From the NCBI RefSeq assembly GCF_028583725.1, contig NZ_CP110680.1:496001-560000 (forward strand): a DNA stretch of 64,000 nt. Reading direction: 5' to 3'. Made by a program: the position numbers and the translations under genes. The notes under the pieces were generated by a model. It made no database searches and had not been told where the DNA came from. It was given only the letters and a program-made list of their open reading frames with translations. Positions 55,943-64,000 of the stretch are shown here, piece after piece. Source of the DNA: Cellulomonas fimi (GTDB lineage: Bacteria > Actinomycetota > Actinomycetes > Actinomycetales > Cellulomonadaceae). How positions within the stretch are numbered: the first letter of the stretch is position 1; the number at the start of each line of letters is the position of its first letter.

Positions 55943-56518
55943 ATGGCGTTCGTCCTGCCCGAGGGGCTGGCACCCGAGGTGTACCCGCTGGCGTGGCTCG
56001 TGGGCCGCTGGCACGGCGAGGGGGTCGTGGGCTACCCCGGGATCGAGGAGACCGCCTTCACGCAGGAGGTCGTCATCGACCACGACGGCGGCCCGTACCT
56101 CTCGTACACCTCCACGATCCGGCTCGTCGTCGCGCCCGACGACGCCGCGTCGCTCGACGACGGCGCCGGCACGTCCGACGGCCCCGGTCCCGTGTGGTCG
56201 ACCGAGTCCGGCTACTGGCGCGTGCCGCCGGAGCGTCCCGACGGGCTCGGCGCCGACCAGCACCCCGTCGAGCTGCTCGTCTCCGACCCGTCCGGCCACG
56301 TCGCGGTGTACGTGGGCGAGGTCGGCAAGGGCCGCATCGACCTGGTGAGCGACCTCATCGCCCGGACCGCGAGCGGCGCCGAGGTGACCGCCGGCAAGCG
56401 CCTGTACGGGCTCGTGCAGGGTGAGCTCATGTGGGCGCACGACATCGCCGCGTTCGGGCAGCCGATGCAGTCGTACGCGTCGGCCCGGCTGGCCCGCGTC
56501 GACGCGGGCGAGGGCTGA
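55943..56518 (+). CDS. ferric-nitrobindin-like (FABP/THAP4 beta-barrel) protein
   Basis: 191 aa. Nitrobindin signature WLVGRWHGEGVVGYP at 19-33 and barrel strands to GELMWAHDIAAFGQPMQSYASARL. In heme-binding nitrobindins a His near QPLQPH ligates iron; the matching place here reads QSY, so heme may not be bound, as in the nitrobindin-like subgroup of this clade. Coupled to ygfZ (3-nt gap). Confidence 0.85.
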   Translation: MAFVLPEGLAPEVYPLAWLVGRWHGEGVVGYPGIEETAFTQEVVIDHDGGPYLSYTSTIRLVVAPDDAASLDDGAGTSDGPGPVWSTESGYWRVPPERPDGLGADQHPVELLVSDPSGHVAVYVGEVGKGRIDLVSDLIARTASGAEVTAGKRLYGLVQGELMWAHDIAAFGQPMQSYASARLARVDAGEG

Positions 56519-56521
56519 CGC

Positions 56522-57703
56522 GTGACCGCCGACGCCGTCGAGCGGACCGCGCACGGCGAGTCCGTGCGGCACACCAGCCCGCTGCTCCGGCGGCGCGGTG
56601 CCGTCGCCGGGTCCGGGCCTGACGCCGGGGTCGCCTGGCACTACGGCGACCCGACGGCCGAGCAGCGTGCCCTCACGCGCGGCGGTGCGGTCGTCGACCA
56701 GTCGAACCTCGGGGTCGTGCGCGTCGCGGGGCCGGACCGGTTGAGCTGGCTGCACTCGATCACCTCGCAGGACGTCGCGACGCTGCCCCCGCGCACGTCG
56801 ACCGAGCTGCTCGTGCTGTCGCCGCAGGGGCACGTCGAGCACGCCGCGGGCGTCGTCGACGACGGCGAGGCGACGTGGCTCGTCACCGAGACCCCGGTCG
56901 CGCTCGCGGCGTGGCTGAACCGGATGAAGTTCATGCTGCGCGTCGAGATCGACGACGTCACCGACGACTGGGCCGCGATCGGCGAGCCCGTCGACGCCGA
57001 GGGCGCCGAGGGCGAACCCGTGACGTGGCGCGACCCGTGGCCGGCGACCGCCCCCGGCGGCACCCGGTACGGGCCCGCGGACGACGTGCACCCCGGCGCC
57101 GACCGTGCCTGGCGGCTCGTGCTCGTGCCGCGCGACCGGCTCGTCGACGAGGTGCGGGCGCGCGAGGCCGCGGGCTGGCCGCTGGTGGGCACGTGGGCGT
57201 CCGAGGCCGTCCGCGTCGAGGCCCTGCGTCCCCGGTCCGCGCGCGAGGTCGACCATCGGACCATCCCGCACGAGCTCGACTGGCTGCGCACCGCGGTCCA
57301 CCTGCACAAGGGCTGCTACCGCGGGCAGGAGACCGTCGCGCGCGTGCACAACCTCGGGCGGCCGCCGCGGCGGCTCGTGCTGCTGCACCTCGACGGCTCG
57401 GGCCACGTCCTGCCGGAGGCCGGCGCCGAGGTGCACGACGTCGCGGGCGGGGCCGGGTCGCCGGAGCCGGGTCGCGTCGTCGGGCACGTCACGTCGGTCG
57501 CGCGCCACCACGAGCTCGGGCCGGTCGCGCTGGCGGTCGTCAAGCGCTCGGTGCCGGTCGACGCGCCGCTCGTCGTGGACTCCGACGGCGGCGCCGTGGC
57601 GGCCGCGCAGGAGGAGGTCGTGCCGGGCGAGGGCGTCTCCGTCGACCGTCCCGCGCCGCGCGGTCCCGTGAGCCGCGGGCTCGGGCACCACCCCAGCCTG
57701 TGA
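56522..57703 (+). CDS. ygfZ: folate-binding protein YgfZ (iron-sulfur cluster repair)
   Basis: 393 aa. GCV-T-like fold: VVDQSNLGVVRVAGPDRLSWLHSITSQDV, ELLVLSPQGHVEHAAGVV, and the diagnostic motif LHKGCYRGQETVARVHNLGRP with the conserved Cys. Helps maintain Fe-S enzymes using folate. A Pro-rich insert near 160-185 lengthens it. Confidence 0.93.
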   Translation: MTADAVERTAHGESVRHTSPLLRRRGAVAGSGPDAGVAWHYGDPTAEQRALTRGGAVVDQSNLGVVRVAGPDRLSWLHSITSQDVATLPPRTSTELLVLSPQGHVEHAAGVVDDGEATWLVTETPVALAAWLNRMKFMLRVEIDDVTDDWAAIGEPVDAEGAEGEPVTWRDPWPATAPGGTRYGPADDVHPGADRAWRLVLVPRDRLVDEVRAREAAGWPLVGTWASEAVRVEALRPRSAREVDHRTIPHELDWLRTAVHLHKGCYRGQETVARVHNLGRPPRRLVLLHLDGSGHVLPEAGAEVHDVAGGAGSPEPGRVVGHVTSVARHHELGPVALAVVKRSVPVDAPLVVDSDGGAVAAAQEEVVPGEGVSVDRPAPRGPVSRGLGHHPSL

Positions 57704-57761
57704 CCCGGCCCGGCCCGACGGGCGGCGGCTCGACGGGTCGCACGGTCACGACGGGCCCGTC

Positions 57762-58895
57762 GTGACGAGCGCGCGCCCGGACGACCTGGGGGGCCTGCGG
57801 TCGCTCGGGCGTCGCGACCTCGCCGTGCTGGGGCGCGCGCGGGTGCGGCAGGGGTGGTCGCGCGTCGAGGCGTCGTGGTTCCCGATCCTCCAGGCGGCCG
57901 TCGCGGGGTCCGTGGCGTTCGCGATCGCGCACTTCTGGCTCGGGCACCCGTACCCGTTCTTCGCGCCGGTCAGCGCGTGGATCGCGCTCGGCTTCTCGAT
58001 GGACCGCTCGGTGCGCCGGGTCGCCGAGCTCGCGGTGGGCGTGGCCATCGGCGTCGCGCTCGGCGAGCTCGTCGCGGTCGTCATCGGGCAGGGCGCGCTG
58101 CAGGTCGGGCTCGTGCTGTTCGTCGCGGCGCTGCTCGCGCGGTTCCTCGACCGCGGGCAGATGCTGACGACGCAGGCCGGCGTGCAGGCGATCGTCATCG
58201 TCAGCCTCCCCGCCGCGGCGGGCGGGCCGTTCGGGCGGTGGGTGGACGCGGCGCTCGGCGGGGCGGTCGCGCTCGCGGTCGCCCTGCTCACGCCCAGCGA
58301 CCCGCGCCGGCACCCGCGCGCCCTGGGCCGTGCGGCGCTCGACGAGCTCGCGGGCGTCCTGCACGCGCTCGCGCGCGGGCTCGACGAGCGCGCGGTGCCC
58401 GCCGTCGAGGACGCGCTGCTGCGGGGCCGGGCGTCGCAGCCCGCGCTCGACGAGTGGTCGGACCGCGCCGGGAACGCGCGGGACCTCGCGCGGCTGTCGC
58501 CCGCGAGCCGCCGGTACGCCGACGAGCTGGCCGGGCACGTCACGCGCGCCGTCCTGGCCGACCGCGCCATGCGCAACACCCGGGTGCTCGCCCGACGCGC
58601 GCTGGCCGTGCTCGCGGCCGAGGCGCCGCACGACACGTCGGGGCTCGCGGCGCAGGTCGCGTCGACCGCGACCGCCGTCGACGAGCTCGCCGCCGCGGTC
58701 GGCGCCGGTCGCGACCCCGAGCGGGCGCGCACCGCGCTGCTCGCCGTGGCGCACGCCCTCGACCCGTTCGCGCTCGCCGCCGACGACTGGCAGGTGCAGA
58801 GCCTCGTCCTGCTGCACCGGTCGCTGGCCGTCGACCTGCTGGAGTCCGCGGGCGTGGCGCCGGGGGACGCGCGGGCAGCCCTGCCGGAGATCTGA
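57762..58895 (+). CDS. FUSC family (aromatic-acid exporter-like) membrane protein
   Basis: 377 aa from a GTG. Four to six spans in the first 180 residues (ILQAAVAGSVAFAIAHFWLG, FFAPVSAWIALGF, VAELAVGVAIGVALGELVAVVIG, FVAALLARFLDRGQ), then a helical cytoplasmic half of about 190 residues. FUSC proteins resemble AaeB-type efflux components. Substrate unknown. Confidence 0.85.
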   Translation: MTSARPDDLGGLRSLGRRDLAVLGRARVRQGWSRVEASWFPILQAAVAGSVAFAIAHFWLGHPYPFFAPVSAWIALGFSMDRSVRRVAELAVGVAIGVALGELVAVVIGQGALQVGLVLFVAALLARFLDRGQMLTTQAGVQAIVIVSLPAAAGGPFGRWVDAALGGAVALAVALLTPSDPRRHPRALGRAALDELAGVLHALARGLDERAVPAVEDALLRGRASQPALDEWSDRAGNARDLARLSPASRRYADELAGHVTRAVLADRAMRNTRVLARRALAVLAAEAPHDTSGLAAQVASTATAVDELAAAVGAGRDPERARTALLAVAHALDPFALAADDWQVQSLVLLHRSLAVDLLESAGVAPGDARAALPEI

Positions 58896-58916
58896 CCGCC
58901 GCGTCCCGGCGTCTCG

Positions 58917-58922
58917 TAGGCT
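58917..58922 (+). promoter_or_regulatory. -10 box of the leaderless DUF2516 operon
   Basis: TAGGCT with 6 nt to the GTG at 58929. Confidence 0.7.
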
Positions 58923-58928
58923 CAGGGC

Positions 58929-59258
58929 GTGGTCGCCACCCTGCAGGTCTACCTGTACCTGATCTTCTTCCTCGCCATCTTCGGGCTGTGCGTGTGGGCG
59001 CTGGTCGACCTGCTGCGGCGCCCGCCGGCCGCGTTCACGTCCGCCGGCAAGCGCACCAAGGGGTTCTGGGGCGCGATCCTCGGCGTCGCGACCGCCGTCT
59101 CGTTCATGTCGATCCCGCCGCCGATCGGGCTGGGCTTCCTGTCGTTCCTCGGCCTGCTGTCGGCCGTCGGGGCGATCGTGTACCTCGTCGACGTCCGGCC
59201 GGCGATCGCGCCCTACACGCGGCGCCGCGGTCCCCGCGGCCCGTCGGGCGGCTGGTGA
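58929..59258 (+). CDS. DUF2516 membrane protein
   Basis: 109 aa with three spans ([56 protein letters not shown]) and the family segment [17 protein letters not shown] between spans 1 and 2. Function unknown. Heads a tight operon with asparaginase and dtd, each overlapping the next by 4 bp. Confidence 0.9.
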   Translation: MVATLQVYLYLIFFLAIFGLCVWALVDLLRRPPAAFTSAGKRTKGFWGAILGVATAVSFMSIPPPIGLGFLSFLGLLSAVGAIVYLVDVRPAIAPYTRRRGPRGPSGGW

Positions 59259-60244
59259 CCGCCGGGCAGTCGCGCCCGGACGTCTCCTCGGCGGCGGTGC
59301 CGCTGGCGCGGGTCGTGCGCGGCGACCTCGTCGAGTCGGTGCACCTCGGGCACGTCGTCGTGCTCGCCGCCGACGGGTCGGTGCGGCTCGCGCTCGGCGA
59401 CCCGGACGTGACGATCTGGGCGCGGTCCTCGCTCAAGCCGCTGCAGGCCGTCGGGATGCTGCGCGCGGGACTCGACTTCGACGGCGCCGCGCTGGCGCTC
59501 GCGTGCGCGAGCCACAACGGCGAGGCCGGCCACCTCGACGTCGTGCGCGCCGTCCTCGCGGGCGCGGGCCTCGGCACCGACGACCTGCGCAACACCCCCG
59601 ACTGGCCGCTCGACCCCGACGCCGCGTGGCACTGGCGCGCCGACGGGGAGGACCGCTCGTCGCTGACGCAGAACTGCTCCGGGAAGCACGCGGCGATGCT
59701 CGCGACGTGCGCGGCCCGCGGCTGGTCGACCGGCGACTACCTGGACCCGACGCACCCCGTGCAGGTCGCCGCGCGCGACGCGGTCGCCGACCTCACCGGG
59801 ACCGGCGTCGCGCACACGACCGTCGACGGGTGCGGCGCACCGCTGTTCTCGACGACGCTCGTCGGCCTGGCGCGTGCGTTCGCCCGCGTGTCGACGTCCC
59901 CGTCGGGGCCGGAGGCGCGCGTCGCGGCCGCCGTGCGCGCGCACCCCTGGCACGTCGCCGGCACGGGACGCGACGCGACGGCGTTCATGACCGGGGTGCC
60001 GGGGCTGGTCGCGAAGGACGGCGCCGACGGCGTGTACGCGGCGGGACTGCCCGACGGGTCGGCGGTCGCGCTCAAGGTGCTCGACGGGTCGGGGCGGCCG
60101 CGGGCCGCCGTGCTCGCGGCGGCGCTCGCCGTGGCCGGGGTCGACCCCGAGGTCCTCGGCCCGCTGGGCGCGACGCCGGTGCTCGGGCACGGCCAGCCCG
60201 TCGGGGCCGTCGTGCCGACGTTCGGCCCGGGGGGCGACGCGTGA
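59255..60244 (+). CDS. L-asparaginase II-type protein (PF06089)
   Basis: 329 aa. [47 protein letters not shown] and [13 protein letters not shown] are the conserved blocks of the thermolabile asparaginase family. GTG overlaps the DUF2516 stop. Predicted to hydrolyse asparagine to aspartate and ammonia. Confidence 0.92.
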   Translation: MTAGQSRPDVSSAAVPLARVVRGDLVESVHLGHVVVLAADGSVRLALGDPDVTIWARSSLKPLQAVGMLRAGLDFDGAALALACASHNGEAGHLDVVRAVLAGAGLGTDDLRNTPDWPLDPDAAWHWRADGEDRSSLTQNCSGKHAAMLATCAARGWSTGDYLDPTHPVQVAARDAVADLTGTGVAHTTVDGCGAPLFSTTLVGLARAFARVSTSPSGPEARVAAAVRAHPWHVAGTGRDATAFMTGVPGLVAKDGADGVYAAGLPDGSAVALKVLDGSGRPRAAVLAAALAVAGVDPEVLGPLGATPVLGHGQPVGAVVPTFGPGGDA

Positions 60245-60681
60245 GGGCGGTCGTGCAGCGCGTCACGCGCGCGTCGGTGACGGTGGACGGCGTGGTCGTC
60301 GGGTCGGTCGACCGTCCGGGGCTCGTGGCGCTGGTCGGCGTCACGCCGGGCGACGGGCCGGCTCAGGTCGAGCTCGTCGCGCGCAAGATCGCCGAGCTGC
60401 GGATCCTGCGCGACGAGCGCAGCGCCGTCGAGGTCGGCGCGCCCGTCCTCGTCGTCAGCCAGTTCACGCTCTACGCGGACACGCGCAAGGGGCGCCGGCC
60501 GACGTGGAACGCCGCTGCGCCGGGCCCGGTCGCCGAGCCGCTGGTCGACGCCGTCGTCGAGGCGTTGCGCGGGCGCGGGCTCGAGGTCGCGACGGGGGTG
60601 TTCGGCGCCGACATGGCCGTCGAGCTCGTCAACGACGGGCCGGTGACGATCCTGCTGGAGTCGTCACCGGCCGCCGGGTGA
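60241..60681 (+). CDS. dtd: D-aminoacyl-tRNA deacylase
   Basis: 146 aa. [20 protein letters not shown], the [15 protein letters not shown] motif and the Gly-cisPro-type motif NDGPVTI near the end. Removes D-amino acids mis-attached to tRNA. GTG overlaps the asparaginase stop. Confidence 0.95.
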   Translation: MRAVVQRVTRASVTVDGVVVGSVDRPGLVALVGVTPGDGPAQVELVARKIAELRILRDERSAVEVGAPVLVVSQFTLYADTRKGRRPTWNAAAPGPVAEPLVDAVVEALRGRGLEVATGVFGADMAVELVNDGPVTILLESSPAAG

Positions 60682-60685
60682 CGCG

Positions 60686-61198
60686 TCAGGACTTCGCGAA
60701 GGTGTGCGACCAGATCTCGGCGCCGTCGGCGTTGAGGTAGACGTACCGGACCTGCGGGTCGACGGTGATGCCCTGCCCCTCCATCTCCGGGAAGACCGCG
60801 GAGTCGCACACGTCCTGCAGCTGGTCGACCTGGCCGTCGAGGGCGCTCGCGGTCGCGGGGCCGTCGAGCTGCTGCGCGTAGGTGTACGTGTAGACGACCG
60901 TGCTCGGCTGCTCGCCGGTGATCGTGATCGCGGAGTACGTGCCGTCGAACTGCGCCATGAGCTGCGGGACGGTGGCCTGCAGGGCCGTCACGTAGGCGTC
61001 CAGCGCGGCCGCCTGGTCGTCGGCGCCGGAGTCGGTCGAGTCCTCGGTGGCCTCGTCGACGGTCGCGGGCGCCTCCTTGGTCGGGACGGCGCTCGCGGTG
61101 TCCTCGGCCTCGGGGCTCGACGACGAGCACGCCGCCGTGAAGGTGAGGGCGGTCGCGATCAGCAGCGACGCTGCGGCGCGGCGGGTGGTGGTCTGCAC
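60686..61198 (-). CDS. secreted lipoprotein (DUF4854-like)
   Basis: 170 aa from a GTG. Signal peptide with lipobox (SLLIATALTFTAAC-SSSS), an acidic Ser/Thr/Glu linker, then a domain of about 110 residues ending VRYVYLNADGAEIWSHTFA, a pattern of DUF4854 proteins. Lipid-anchored outside the membrane; function unknown. Converges on dtd with a 4-nt gap. Confidence 0.8.
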   Translation of the reverse strand: MQTTTRRAAASLLIATALTFTAACSSSSPEAEDTASAVPTKEAPATVDEATEDSTDSGADDQAAALDAYVTALQATVPQLMAQFDGTYSAITITGEQPSTVVYTYTYAQQLDGPATASALDGQVDQLQDVCDSAVFPEMEGQGITVDPQVRYVYLNADGAEIWSHTFAKS

Positions 61199-61356
61199 GG
61201 GAGGATCCTCTTTCGGTGTGCGTCGACGGACGTGCGGTGCCGTCCGGACGCCGGTGTCCCGAGGCAACGGCAGTCTGGCAGCGAGCGCCCACGCCCGCCC
61301 GGCGCACCCGTCGTCCGAGACGCGCGCCGGGTGCACGCGCCGGGTGCGCGCACGGA

Positions 61357-61391
61357 GAAGGCCCCTCGGAGTAAGCGTCCGAGGGGCCTTC
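61357..61391 (-). terminator. 14-bp hairpin, twin of 61904-61934
   Basis: GAAGGCCCCTCGGA pairs perfectly with TCCGAGGGGCCTTC around loop GTAAGCG. It could end a leftward transcript starting near 61706. Confidence 0.7.
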
Positions 61392-61762
61392 CCGTGGCCG
61401 CAGGTCCACGTCCGCCGGAGGACCGGCGAGGACACCGCTGCGACGGTGCGGTTCCTGCCCGTCACCCGGCTTCTCTCGGGTGCCGTCGCCCGGGGGCGTC
61501 GGCGCCGTCGGTCCGCCGCGGGCGGGAGGACTGCGTCCGACCTTCCGGTCCGTTGCGACCCCTGCGTCGTCGTCCACAGGTCGACGAGTCGCCTCGTCGA
61601 GATGGTCGCCCGTTCTCCGGTCGGCCCGTGCCCGGCAGCCCGCGTCGCGGGTGGTCCGCCCCCGAAAGGGCCTCTCACCTGCGATCTTGATGCTGTCGAG
61701 CTCGTTGGTGAAGTTCTAGTCCTGTGCCGTGGGGGCGTGCAAGGGGGTGGGGCGACCGACTT

Positions 61763-61852
61763 TTGTCCACCGTCGCGCCCACAGGTTCGTCCACAGCTCG
61801 TGCTGGGCCGACACCGGTTGCGCACAGGGCTGTGGACGGAATATGTGGACAC
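61763..61852. other. cluster of four DnaA-box-like nonamers
   Basis: TTGTCCACC (61763), TCGTCCACA (61787), and on the other strand CCGTCCACA (61839-61831) and GTGTCCACA (61852-61844). Each differs from TTGTCCACA by one or two bases. A further TCGTCCACA lies near 61570. No dnaA, dnaN or rpmH is nearby, so this is not the chromosomal origin as normally arranged. Confidence 0.5.
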
Positions 61853-61903
61853 GCCATGCGCAGTTCACCCGTCCGGGCGCACGTGCTCGTTACGCTTCTC
61901 GGC

Positions 61904-61934
61904 AGGCCCCTCGGTGTAAGCGACCGAGGGGCCT
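61904..61934. terminator. 12-bp hairpin, twin of 61357-61391
   Basis: AGGCCCCTCGGT pairs with ACCGAGGGGCCT around the same loop GTAAGCG. Confidence 0.7.
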
Positions 61935-61965
61935 TCGTCGTCCGTGCGCACCCCTGGGCGACACC

Positions 61966-61986
61966 CCTACCGAGTGGTAGGTTTTT
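61966..61986 (+). terminator. intrinsic terminator upstream of the GH3 gene
   Basis: CCTACC-GAGT-GGTAGG followed directly by TTTTT, the only classical stem plus T-run in the window; 33 bp before the GH3 ATG. It may terminate a rightward transcript from the preceding non-coding region or act as an attenuator for GH3. Confidence 0.65.
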
Positions 61987-62018
61987 GCAGCCGGTGAATA
62001 CGAGGGCGAGGAGCCGTC

Positions 62019-64000
62019 ATGGGGTACGCACCGTTCGACGTCGAGCACGTGCTGGCCGCGCTCACGCTCGAGGAGAAGGCCGCGCTCACCTCCGGCCGCG
62101 ACTTCTGGCACGCGAAGGGCGTCGAACGCGTCGGCGTCCCCGCCGTGATGCTCACCGACGGTCCGCACGGCCTGCGCAAGCAGCAGACGGGCGCCGACCA
62201 CCTCGGCCTGTTCGACTCCGTCCCGGCGACGTGCTTCCCGACCGCCGCGGCGCTCGGCTCCACCTGGGACGTCGAGCTCGTCCGGCGGGTCGGCGAGGCG
62301 CTCGGCCGCGAGACCCGTGCCCACGACGTCGCGGTCCTCCTCGGCCCGGGCGTCAACATCAAGCGCACCCCGCTGTGCGGCCGCAACTTCGAGTACGTGT
62401 CCGAGGACCCCGTCGTCGCCGGCGAGATCGGTGCCGCGCTCGTCGACGGCATCCAGAGCCAGGGCGTCGGCACGTCGCTCAAGCACTACGCGGCCAACAA
62501 CCAGGAGACGGACCGCATGCGCGTCTCCGCCGAGGTCGACGAGCGGACGCTGCGCGAGATCTACCTCCCCGCGTTCGAGCGCGTCGTCACGCGCGCGCAG
62601 CCGTGGACCGTCATGTGCGCGTACAACAAGCTCAACGGCACGTTCGTGTCCGAGCACCACTGGCTGCTCACCGAGGTCCTGCGCGACGAGTGGGGCTTCC
62701 AGGGCGTCGTCGTCAGCGACTGGGGTGCCGTGCACGACCGCGTCGCCGCGCTCGTCGCCGGTCTCGACCTGCAGATGCCCGCAGCCGGCCCGCGCCCCGA
62801 CGAGGCCGTCGTCGCCGCCGTCCGCAGCGGCGCGCTCGACGAGTCCGTGCTCGACACCGCCGTCCGCCGGGTGCTGCACCTCGTCGCGCGCGCCCAGCCC
62901 GCGCGCGCCGACGCGGACGCCGCCGCGCGGGAGGCCGTGGACGTCGACGCGCACCACGCGCTCGCCCGCGAGGCCGCTGCGGCCGGCGCCGTGCTGCTCA
63001 AGAACGACACCGTCGACGGCGCGCCCGTCCTGCCGCTCGACGGCGGCGACGGGCTGCTCGTGGTCGGCGAGTTCGCCCGCACCCCGCGCTACCAGGGCGC
63101 CGGCTCCTCGCAGGTCGTCCCCACCCGCCTCGACGACGCGCTCACCGCGCTCCGGGCGGCCACGGGCACCGACCTGCCGTTCGAGCCCGGCTTCACGATC
63201 TCGGGCGGGCCGACAGGCGACGACGACGCGCTCCGCGCGGCCGCGGTGGAGGCGGCCCGCACGGCGCGCACCGTCGTCGTCTTCCTCGGCCTGCCCGGGC
63301 CCGACGAGTCCGAGGGCTACGACCGCCCCCGGCTGGGCCTCCCCGACAACCAGGTCGCGACCCTCGACGCGGTCGCCGCGGTCAACCCGCGCGTCGTCGT
63401 CGTGCTCGCCAACGGCGCCGCGGTGTCGTTGCCCTGGCGCGACCGCGCCGCCGCGGTGCTGGAGACGTGGCTCGGCGGGCAGGCGGGCGGCTCGGCCGTC
63501 GCGGACCTGCTGCTCGGGACCGTCGCGCCGTCGGGCCGGCTCGCGGAGTCGATCCCGTTGCGGATCGAGGACACCCCGGCCTTCGGCAACTTCCCCGGCG
63601 AGGCGGGCGTCGTCCGGTACGGCGAGGGCGTGCTCGTCGGGTACCGCTGGTACGACACCCGCGGGATCGACGTCGCCTACCCGTTCGGTCACGGGCTGAC
63701 CTACACGACGTTCCGCTACGACGACGTGCGCGCGCACGTGTCCGGCGAGGGCCCGGACGTCCGCGTCGAGGTGTCGGTGACCGTCACGAACACCGGGCGC
63801 CGCGCGGGGGCGGAGGTCGTGCAGGTCTACGTGCGCGACCCCGAGGCGTCCGTGCTGCGCCCGACGCGCGAGCTCAAGGCCTTCGCGAAGGTCACGCTCG
63901 CCGCCGGCGAGCAGCGGACCGTGACGTGCACGCTCGACGCGCGCGACCTGTCGTACTGGCACCCCGGCCTGCGGCGCTGGGTCGTCGAGGGCGGCACGTT
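62019..64000 (+). CDS. GH3 beta-glucosidase, 3' end beyond the window
   Basis: The first 660 residues are visible, ATG behind GGCGAGGAG. (beta/alpha)8 domain: LTDGPHGLR, LLGPGVNIKRTPLCGRNFEYVSEDP, SLKHYAANNQE, and the nucleophile Asp in VVVSDWGAVHD. Then the alpha/beta sandwich (GAVLLKNDTVDGAPVLPL, GQAGGSAVADLLLG) and the start of the C-terminal FnIII-like domain (VEVSVTVTNTGRRAGAEVVQVYV). No signal peptide, so cytoplasmic: hydrolyses imported cellobiose or other beta-glucosides. It complements the secreted GH48 enzyme. Confidence 0.94.
   Translation, partial: MGYAPFDVEHVLAALTLEEKAALTSGRDFWHAKGVERVGVPAVMLTDGPHGLRKQQTGADHLGLFDSVPATCFPTAAALGSTWDVELVRRVGEALGRETRAHDVAVLLGPGVNIKRTPLCGRNFEYVSEDPVVAGEIGAALVDGIQSQGVGTSLKHYAANNQETDRMRVSAEVDERTLREIYLPAFERVVTRAQPWTVMCAYNKLNGTFVSEHHWLLTEVLRDEWGFQGVVVSDWGAVHDRVAALVAGLDLQMPAAGPRPDEAVVAAVRSGALDESVLDTAVRRVLHLVARAQPARADADAAAREAVDVDAHHALAREAAAAGAVLLKNDTVDGAPVLPLDGGDGLLVVGEFARTPRYQGAGSSQVVPTRLDDALTALRAATGTDLPFEPGFTISGGPTGDDDALRAAAVEAARTARTVVVFLGLPGPDESEGYDRPRLGLPDNQVATLDAVAAVNPRVVVVLANGAAVSLPWRDRAAAVLETWLGGQAGGSAVADLLLGTVAPSGRLAESIPLRIEDTPAFGNFPGEAGVVRYGEGVLVGYRWYDTRGIDVAYPFGHGLTYTTFRYDDVRAHVSGEGPDVRVEVSVTVTNTGRRAGAEVVQVYVRDPEASVLRPTRELKAFAKVTLAAGEQRTVTCTLDARDLSYWHPGLRRWVVEGGT

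Larger units (their letters stand above)
61199..62018. other. 820-bp non-coding region with hairpins, DnaA-box-like cluster and candidate promoter
   Basis: No open frame here looks coding on either strand. From left to right it holds: a 14-bp hairpin (61357-61391); a leftward promoter-like pair, TTGCAC (61742-61737) and TAGAAC (61718-61713) with 18-nt spacing; a cluster of TTGTCCACA-like nonamers (61763-61852); a second near-identical hairpin (61904-61934); and a classical terminator ahead of the GH3 gene. It could contain a small RNA transcribed leftward between the promoter and the first hairpin. Confidence 0.6.

Noticed and set aside
61763..61852. The chromosomal replication origin
   Set aside because: No dnaA, dnaN, gyrB or rpmH nearby and no AT-rich unwinding region; only the box cluster itself is supported.

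Overview
The window comes from a very GC-rich actinobacterium, most likely a Cellulomonas-type cellulose degrader. Evidence for this is a GH48 cellobiohydrolase with three FN3 domains and a CBM2 (36563-39835), a second secreted CBM2 protein with a Pro/Thr linker (25609-26895), a GH3 beta-glucosidase entering the right edge, and many GTG and leaderless starts with TANNNT -10 boxes. Gene order around dnaX-recR-lysC-asd, around nth-crp-RidA-whiB-ponA2-phosphoesterase-tRNA-Pro, and around glnR-thioredoxin-nitrobindin-YgfZ matches conserved actinobacterial neighbourhoods also known in Mycobacterium.

Layout. 0-3.1 kb: leftward genes (hypothetical, RDD membrane protein, beta-propeller). 3.19-9.97 kb: an integrated element of about 6.7 kb in a tRNA-Ser(GGA) gene. 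It is bounded by direct repeats of the tRNA 3' half and has tandem 12-mers inside each end (probable integrase arm sites), an excisionase and a tyrosine integrase. Its cargo is a DUF262/ParB-like gene coupled to a HEPN gene, a TIGR02391-family gene, a possible nuclease-like gene, one unknown gene and a frameshifted remnant. This is the best candidate for an uncharacterised (defence-type) system. 10.1-17.3 kb: GNAT and VOC proteins, a giant methyltransferase/glycosyltransferase fusion behind soluble transhydrogenase, and an AAA ATPase. 17.3-29.5 kb: SRP RNA, an Lrp regulator divergent from a LysE exporter, dnaX, recR, DUF5063, an ABC exporter, the CBM2 protein and the lysC-asd operon. 29.7-36.2 kb: a luciferase-like/FAD-oxidoreductase fusion, then a GntR(YtrA)-regulated operon followed by a second ABC pair.

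36.3-43.1 kb: GH48 cellulase under a CelR/CebR-like operator, then a two-component system whose kinase is frameshifted, with a DUF4097 protein. 43.1-53.3 kb: tRNA-Pro, phosphoesterase, PonA2-type PBP, WhiB, DUF4177-RidA, Crp, an RsiG-like protein, endonuclease III, an alpha/beta hydrolase, NhaA and GlnR. 53.4-61.2 kb: a thiol/sulfur-flavoured cluster (short Cys-codon leader ORF, membrane protein, thioredoxin, DUF4395, DsrE-like), then a ferric-nitrobindin-like protein, YgfZ, FUSC, DUF2516, asparaginase, Dtd and a lipoprotein. 61.2-62.0 kb: a long non-coding stretch with twin near-identical hairpins, a cluster of DnaA-box-like nonamers and a candidate leftward promoter. 62.0-64.0 kb: the GH3 gene, incomplete.

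All assignments are by reading motifs and context; no database search or structure prediction was run.
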